11,676 nucleotides of DNA, taken from positions 1-11,676 of the forward strand of contig NZER01000279.1 of assembly GCA_002690445.1 (NCBI GenBank), written 5' to 3'. How positions within the stretch are numbered: the first letter of the stretch is position 1; every line of letters starts with the position of its first letter. The stretch comes from Candidatus Pacearchaeota archaeon. Its GTDB lineage: Archaea; Nanoarchaeota; Nanoarchaeia; Pacearchaeales; GW2011-AR1. The translations under genes and the position numbers were made by a program. Below are positions 9,401 through 11,676 of this stretch, one piece after another. The notes under the pieces are model-generated. The model saw only the letters and a program-made list of their open reading frames with translations. It searched no databases and had not been told where the DNA came from.

Positions 9401-10299
9401 ATCCAGAGAATTTTATCATAACGGCGATGCCACAGAAATACGATAAATTATATTTTAGATTATCTAATACATTAACAAATGGTGCTACAGAACCACTTAT
9501 TAATATAACTCTTTATTATACTAAAAAAACAGTTACTTCTAATGTAGCTTCATACACATGGGAGCCACTACCAATAGTAGACGACACACAGCGGCTATAT
9601 CAATCTGGTATTATTAAATGGGACATTCCTAATGATTGGGCTTCAGTTATACCTGATGATTTAACTTGGAGTATATTGGGAGATGATGATGAGGATTCTG
9701 GAACAGCCCTTGACCCCAAAGCAGCGTGGACAAAAGACGGATATGGTATAGTAGTAGCTATTTCTGCTAAAACTCCCACAGTAGACACTGATGCTCATGA
9801 GCAAATAAAAATATATAATATTTGGCCTATGATAGATGAGCATATTGAATTAATTACTATAGAAGACCCACACCATGTATCTTTAAATAGTATAGCTATA
9901 GCTCAATCATTATCTTATAATAGAAAGGGTAAATATATGATTGTAGAAGATAGGCTAGGTAAGGCTGATATAAGAAGAATAGGGGCAGAAGGGGGCACAG
10001 TGAGATTTGGCGGAATTGACTTAGGTTCTGACGCAACTGGAAGAAACTTAATGGTAAGCTATCAAAAGAGTGGTACACCTGTTTTCTTAGATATTACTCA
10101 TAAAGACCTCTCTAAATCTCGCTTCTTTGGTAAGATTCTATCTATATCGGAAGATATGCCCACTGGTAAGATGATGCCAAAATATGGCGTCTCTATGCAA
10201 GTTGCCTATGTTATAGAACATGATGCTAACGGTGTTATGGAATCAGATAAGATTTCTCTGGGAGGAGTTATAGACGATGTCGCAAAATATATATTGTAA
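6427..10299 (+). CDS. Large modular tail protein with PKD-like domain and tandem repeats
   Basis: This 1290-residue protein begins 4 bases after the preceding stop. The only upstream match to the 16S tail is a weak GTGAT just before the ATG, so coupling to the previous gene is likely. Residues about 50-125 resemble a PKD/Ig-like domain (MIDWDDGED...SHIYTQHGSFFPMIKALSVDG). Residues about 394-553 hold two diverged copies of a module with the helix pattern ATEAAVLIATQIN / NVATAVASAID followed by a VTITHYTAGE-like strand, reminiscent of modules in tail-sheath and fibre proteins. Residues about 889-958 carry the same RG...H module as the upstream giant protein. The C-terminal 140 residues (HVSLNSIAIAQSLSYN to the end) differ in style, with FFGKILSISEDMPTGK and MQVAYVIEHDANG, and look like a tail-assembly domain anchoring the protein. 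A distal tail, baseplate or fibre protein is the likely role. I recognise no enzyme motif. Confidence 0.7.
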   Translation: MAGEIIKVYNTKENALAGGTTGQVTVGTVASNGGAVYNGSALVPFFVYKEYFYRIETNEFCSGIMIDWDDGEDNSQEKANLELITLEKATNYAITSHIYTQHGSFFPMIKALSVDGFQSKWYTNDANPGYDKLEDLTYNTGTPTVAAGINNISIVREEKAGSDKIPHFIPAIRTPIAILKGDRKRVYAGIDNDLILGTKPLIYTYTDATGTLPTVTLEASSVEGKQIREYATLETQTKIGGAGASLSGGVWTGGSFGQGGAAINLTNDIVPTGSIYTASVKEISTITCAPDVVDDTVGADNGYSSPSGSKRFNLYTSIDTATKFTVCAKHAAVAQVATLTLSDTLVSNFAGHYVTLDLQSALADSTTEISWWFDVSGSDSLPGGLAGAFGVEKIDISGASNATEAAVLIATQINNGLSYTPVSGPVISTDPVDATVAGLVITFVWAVAGETASPGLTEVGAYTAGTVLTYGEDEGAVPSDGTTTAINATITSGDSDDNVATAVASAIDSTSQFSATSSGPLVTITHYTAGEVSNIANAQSPFSLPVVLIGGTDSTGEISNIHRVYKAKLDNITTLKDTDRVYLMSHDFDGTTGNGTPDPDTDLCIAILSNGAPIVELNDPYTVTFLDASESYSAGGNLSIQDYSYDLDKRTVDGTLHTALNAVGGSLSLMTHMLGYTNTGTFTELNYGNLSRIKQSYTFDTLGNPLDSNSRFYNLHRLPQVQVTDNSLNTNADPLPVVSGGHNVYGANAGDIQRFSLITRWNGSSDRDSGETVYLTLPAAGTGASFTKDATVTQDTSEATGKVYRTTKNNKWLELYDVTGTFNTTNTITSSNPNDFDTLIIPSATNVGALKILKEEYLKGRKQLMIATGSGRSNNVVNNRTNTTATVADADFTSEDSTFTTNTSGGSQLTVNDYIAFGTDLEICKVASISTDTITITRGEFKTAVSSHANSSIIYKILPKFLTSLSYKNSDTVILGGNGTAELATTTNITDHPENFIITAMPQKYDKLYFRLSNTLTNGATEPLINITLYYTKKTVTSNVASYTWEPLPIVDDTQRLYQSGIIKWDIPNDWASVIPDDLTWSILGDDDEDSGTALDPKAAWTKDGYGIVVAISAKTPTVDTDAHEQIKIYNIWPMIDEHIELITIEDPHHVSLNSIAIAQSLSYNRKGKYMIVEDRLGKADIRRIGAEGGTVRFGGIDLGSDATGRNLMVSYQKSGTPVFLDITHKDLSKSRFFGKILSISEDMPTGKMMPKYGVSMQVAYVIEHDANGVMESDKISLGGVIDDVAKYIL
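7608..8085 (+). repeat. Two diverged tandem protein modules in the modular tail protein
   Basis: The two copies cover residues about 394-470 and 477-553. Each has a strand, a helix of the type A-x-x-IA-x-x-I, a Phe/Tyr-x-x-x-x-SGP segment (YTPVSGP and FSATSSGP), a strand (LVITFVWAVAGE and LVTITHYTAGE), and a terminal GxxTxG-like or GGTD turn. DNA identity is low, so this is an old duplication. Confidence 0.5.
9091..9300 (+). repeat. Small beta module, second copy (in the modular tail protein)
   Basis: Residues about 889-958 show DSTFTTN...LTVNDYIAFG...EICKVASIS...ITITRGEF...SSHANSS. The order of VND, a KV strand, T-x-T/C-RG and a distal His matches the module at 3862-4058 in the neighbouring gene. 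Confidence 0.5.
10261..10267 (+). promoter_or_regulatory. Shine-Dalgarno site of the tail hub gene
   Basis: GGAGGAG lies inside the 3' end of the modular tail gene, 9 bases before the ATG at 10277. It is the strongest ribosome binding site in the window and fixes the hub start even though that start overlaps the upstream gene by 23 bases. Confidence 0.8.
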
Positions 10300-11323
10300 A
10301 CCTAGATTGTATTTAGAAGATGTAGGAATAATAGAAAATTTTACGGGAACCGTTAATTTTCCCGGTTCTAATCAATTATCTCAATTAGATGTTAAAATTC
10401 CCGGTTTTCACCTTGCTGAAAGTTCTTTACTAAATAAAGAAGTTAGGTTTTATCTCAATTATGGTGGTGAGGACACGGTTCCTTATTTTATAGGTTATAT
10501 TCAAGCGGTAAAGCCTACAGATGTAGATACAAGTATAACTGCTTTTGATTCTAGATGTTTTATTATGGGAAGTTATGCTACGAAAATAGATTTAACAGAT
10601 GAGGATAATTATGATGGTTATACCTTAGGACAATTTATATTTAAACATATACAAGATAATATAAATACTCCTGAAAGGGATTATATAGATTTATCAGTTA
10701 TGAATGACACAGTCCCTCCCGTACCTATGAATGGTGTAAGAGGAATTAATGAGGACCCTTATGGAATATTATTGTCGGGTATGAGGATGGCAATAGATGA
10801 TTCCGACCCTTTTGATATTTTTGATTATGAGATGGGTGCTAATTTTACTAATCTAGGAATGGCGTTATATTTTATTAAGCAAAAGAAATTAGATGATGTT
10901 AGTATGACCTTGTCTTTTGGAGATGGAATTAAAAAATATAAATATACAAGGAAGGTATTACCTAACAGAGCACAAACTGATGATGTCACAGTTGATTTTG
11001 GTAGTACATTAACCCCTAGAGTGTCAAGAGATGTCTCTTCCATGATTGATAAGAATGTTGTTAAAAAAGATTACCCTACAAGAGCACTTATACGAAATGA
11101 AGCTATTAAACATTTAGTTAGAGCCAGACTTGAAAGATATAATATAACTATTGATGCTACAAAGGGCCATTATCTCCAATTAGGAAGTGTGGTTCATTTA
11201 AATACAGAAGAAGAAATAAGGGGAAATCATAGACTAGTTAGTAAGAAAATCACTTTTGGTAATACAATGACCCTATCATTACAATTAAATAGCCGTCCTA
11301 TAACTATTGACAATTATCAATAG
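10277..11323 (+). CDS. Tail hub protein, gpD/gp27-like (baseplate hub)
   Basis: This 348-residue protein has the layout of the phage tail hub family (T4 gp27, lambda-like gpL/J N-terminus, P2 gpD). The N-terminal barrel (about residues 1-95) contains LDVKIPG, a NKEVRFYLNYGG strand, then PYFIGYIQAVKPTD and a TAFDSRCF strand. A middle domain follows with YDGYTLGQFIFKHIQDNI and a DPFDIFDYE segment. The C-terminal barrel (about 273-340) has AIKHLVRARLERYNITIDAT, GHYLQLGSVVHLN and HRLVSKKITFG, the usual ending of these hubs. In the family, trimers of this protein join the tail tube to the tip complex. I see no lysozyme or peptidase domain, so any cell-wall enzyme is elsewhere or absent. The gene overlaps the previous one by 23 bases and meets a - strand gene at its 3' end. 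Confidence 0.8.
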   Translation: MSQNIYCKPRLYLEDVGIIENFTGTVNFPGSNQLSQLDVKIPGFHLAESSLLNKEVRFYLNYGGEDTVPYFIGYIQAVKPTDVDTSITAFDSRCFIMGSYATKIDLTDEDNYDGYTLGQFIFKHIQDNINTPERDYIDLSVMNDTVPPVPMNGVRGINEDPYGILLSGMRMAIDDSDPFDIFDYEMGANFTNLGMALYFIKQKKLDDVSMTLSFGDGIKKYKYTRKVLPNRAQTDDVTVDFGSTLTPRVSRDVSSMIDKNVVKKDYPTRALIRNEAIKHLVRARLERYNITIDATKGHYLQLGSVVHLNTEEEIRGNHRLVSKKITFGNTMTLSLQLNSRPITIDNYQ

Positions 11324-11541
11324 CTTTTATTTACTTTATTAGTTTTACTTCTGCTACCTAATTCACCCTCATCTGGTTCATCAGCTTGAGTTCTAGCTAC
11401 TATCGTATCAGTAGGCTGTTCTACTCCTCCTAAGGAGTGAATACCCTGATTCAAAGTACCGTCAGGATTGAGGTTTGCGTTTCTACCAAGTTTCTTGGTT
11501 CCGGTTATTATATCTTTATCAAATGTCACATTTATCACCAT
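11317..11541 (-). CDS. Small hypothetical protein, 74 residues
   Basis: The protein begins MVINVTFDKDIITG and is polar, Asn/Asp/Lys-rich and without cysteine, membrane segment or recognised motif. The middle holds GRNANLNPDGTLNQG and the C-terminal third (EPDEGELGSRSKTNK) looks disordered. The start at 11541 is chosen because AGGAG lies 10 bases upstream (11552-11556). An in-frame ATG at 11586 would add 15 residues but has no ribosome binding site. The gene overlaps the end of the upstream reductase gene by 23 bases, so the two are probably co-transcribed and coupled. Its stop overlaps the stop of the convergent hub gene by 7 bases. I do not recognise a family. Confidence 0.6.
   Translation of the reverse strand: MVINVTFDKDIITGTKKLGRNANLNPDGTLNQGIHSLGGVEQPTDTIVARTQADEPDEGELGSRSKTNKVNKSY
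11324..11352 (+). terminator. T-rich stretch after the tail block, possible terminator
   Basis: Directly after the hub stop the + strand reads CTTTTATTTACTTTATTAG and continues T-rich. Archaeal terminators are often such T-tracts without a hairpin. The stretch also encodes the C-terminus of the opposing gene, so composition alone could explain it. Confidence 0.3.
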
Positions 11542-11676
11542 TGCAAGCAAGCTCCTGTTTCCCTTGAGTTTGGTCCTCAAGTTCATATTTTGAGAGTTTG
11601 CTATAATCTATTAGGGGGAGCCTCTTTATAAAGCTTTCGTAGGTTCTGTGGTCTATTTCCTCATATGGGGCCAATT
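11519..11676 (-). CDS. Ribonucleotide reductase large subunit, C-terminal end (probably class II, NrdJ-like; partial)
   Basis: Reading the - strand from 11674 gives 51 codons up to the TGA at 11521-11519, with no ATG needed because the gene enters from the right edge. The peptide runs LAPYEEIDHRTYESF, then LPLIDYSKLSKYELED and ends ELACNGDKCDI. A tyrosine/acidic stretch followed by a C-terminal Cys-x4-Cys pair and a CxI end is characteristic of ribonucleotide reductase catalytic subunits. In those enzymes the cysteine pair passes electrons from thioredoxin or glutaredoxin to the active site. The APYEEI...ED-T...ELAC wording resembles the adenosylcobalamin-dependent class II form common in marine viruses, but 51 residues do not settle the class. 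The enzyme would make deoxynucleotides for viral DNA synthesis. Active-site residues lie outside the window. Confidence 0.7.
   Translation of the reverse strand, partial: LAPYEEIDHRTYESFIKRLPLIDYSKLSKYELEDQTQGKQELACNGDKCDI
11552..11556 (-). promoter_or_regulatory. Shine-Dalgarno site deciding the start of the 74-residue gene
   Basis: On the - strand AGGAG stands 10 bases before the ATG at 11541, inside the Gln-Glu codons of the reductase C-terminus. It favours this start over the upstream in-frame ATG at 11586. Confidence 0.55.

Noticed and set aside
10334..10368. Nested inverted repeats (GAAAATT...AATTTTC and GAACCG...CGGTTC) near the start of the hub gene
   Set aside because: The stems are only 6-7 bp with 10-14 base loops, inside coding sequence. 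The CCCGGT arm is explained by the Pro-Gly codon rule, and no T-tract follows.
11295..11315. Possible hairpin terminator for the - strand genes (AATAG...CTATT)
   Set aside because: The stem is only 5 bp with an 11-base loop and no T-run after it on the - strand.
11542..11586. A 15-residue N-terminal extension of the small - strand gene from the ATG at 11586
   Set aside because: No ribosome binding site precedes 11586, the extension lies wholly within the reductase gene, and the internal ATG at 11541 has AGGAG at good spacing.
11437..11631. A 64-codon + strand frame after the hub
   Set aside because: It is antisense to the reductase end and the small gene, its composition is shadow-like, and it has no family resemblance.
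11625..11632. TTTATAAA, a TATA-box-like promoter for the small - strand gene
   Set aside because: It lies within the reductase coding sequence (Ser-Phe-Ile-Lys codons) and the small gene is coupled to that gene, so a separate promoter is not needed. Such words are common in AT-rich DNA.

Overview
This window looks like part of the genome of a tailed virus (Caudoviricetes-type). It is AT-rich, densely packed and almost free of intergenic sequence. Four genes on the + strand form a tail block. In order they are the C-terminal end of a tape-measure protein, a 1904-residue adhesin-like structural protein, a 1290-residue modular tail protein and a 348-residue gpD/gp27-like tail hub. At the right edge two genes on the - strand run towards the tail block and meet it tail-to-tail. 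One is the last 51 codons of a ribonucleotide reductase large subunit (probably the B12-dependent class). The other is a 74-residue protein of unknown function that starts inside the reductase gene. The window therefore spans the border between a late (virion) module and a nucleotide-metabolism module.

Layout: 1-705 tape-measure C-terminus (open at the left edge); 708-6422 giant adhesin-like protein with a C-terminal LamG/concanavalin-like domain; 6427-10299 modular protein with an N-terminal PKD-like domain and tandem repeats; 10277-11323 tail hub; 11317-11541 (-) small unknown protein; 11519-11676 (-) reductase C-terminus, open at the right edge. The + genes are separated by 2 and 4 bases or overlap by 23, so they are very likely one transcript. 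No tRNA, rRNA, CRISPR, insertion sequence or integration site was seen, and no gene-free stretch exceeds a few bases.

How the genes fit together: the tape measure sets tail length and the hub closes the tail tube at its tip. The two giant proteins between them probably form the distal tail and host-binding apparatus. The reductase would supply deoxynucleotides for viral replication. The host is not determinable from the sequence alone. Heavy use of AGA/AGG arginine codons and ATA isoleucine, and marine-phage-like modules, are compatible with an uncultivated marine archaeal virus (for example one infecting Poseidoniales). An AT-rich bacterial host is not excluded.

The most striking signal is not a gene. 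By hand scan the window contains no GATC and no CC(A/T)GG at all, while CC(C/G)GG occurs 11 times. Codon choice is bent to achieve this: all 13 Asp-Pro pairs use GAC and all 11 Pro-Gly pairs use CCC or CCG. This points to strong selection against two specific restriction or methylation sites.
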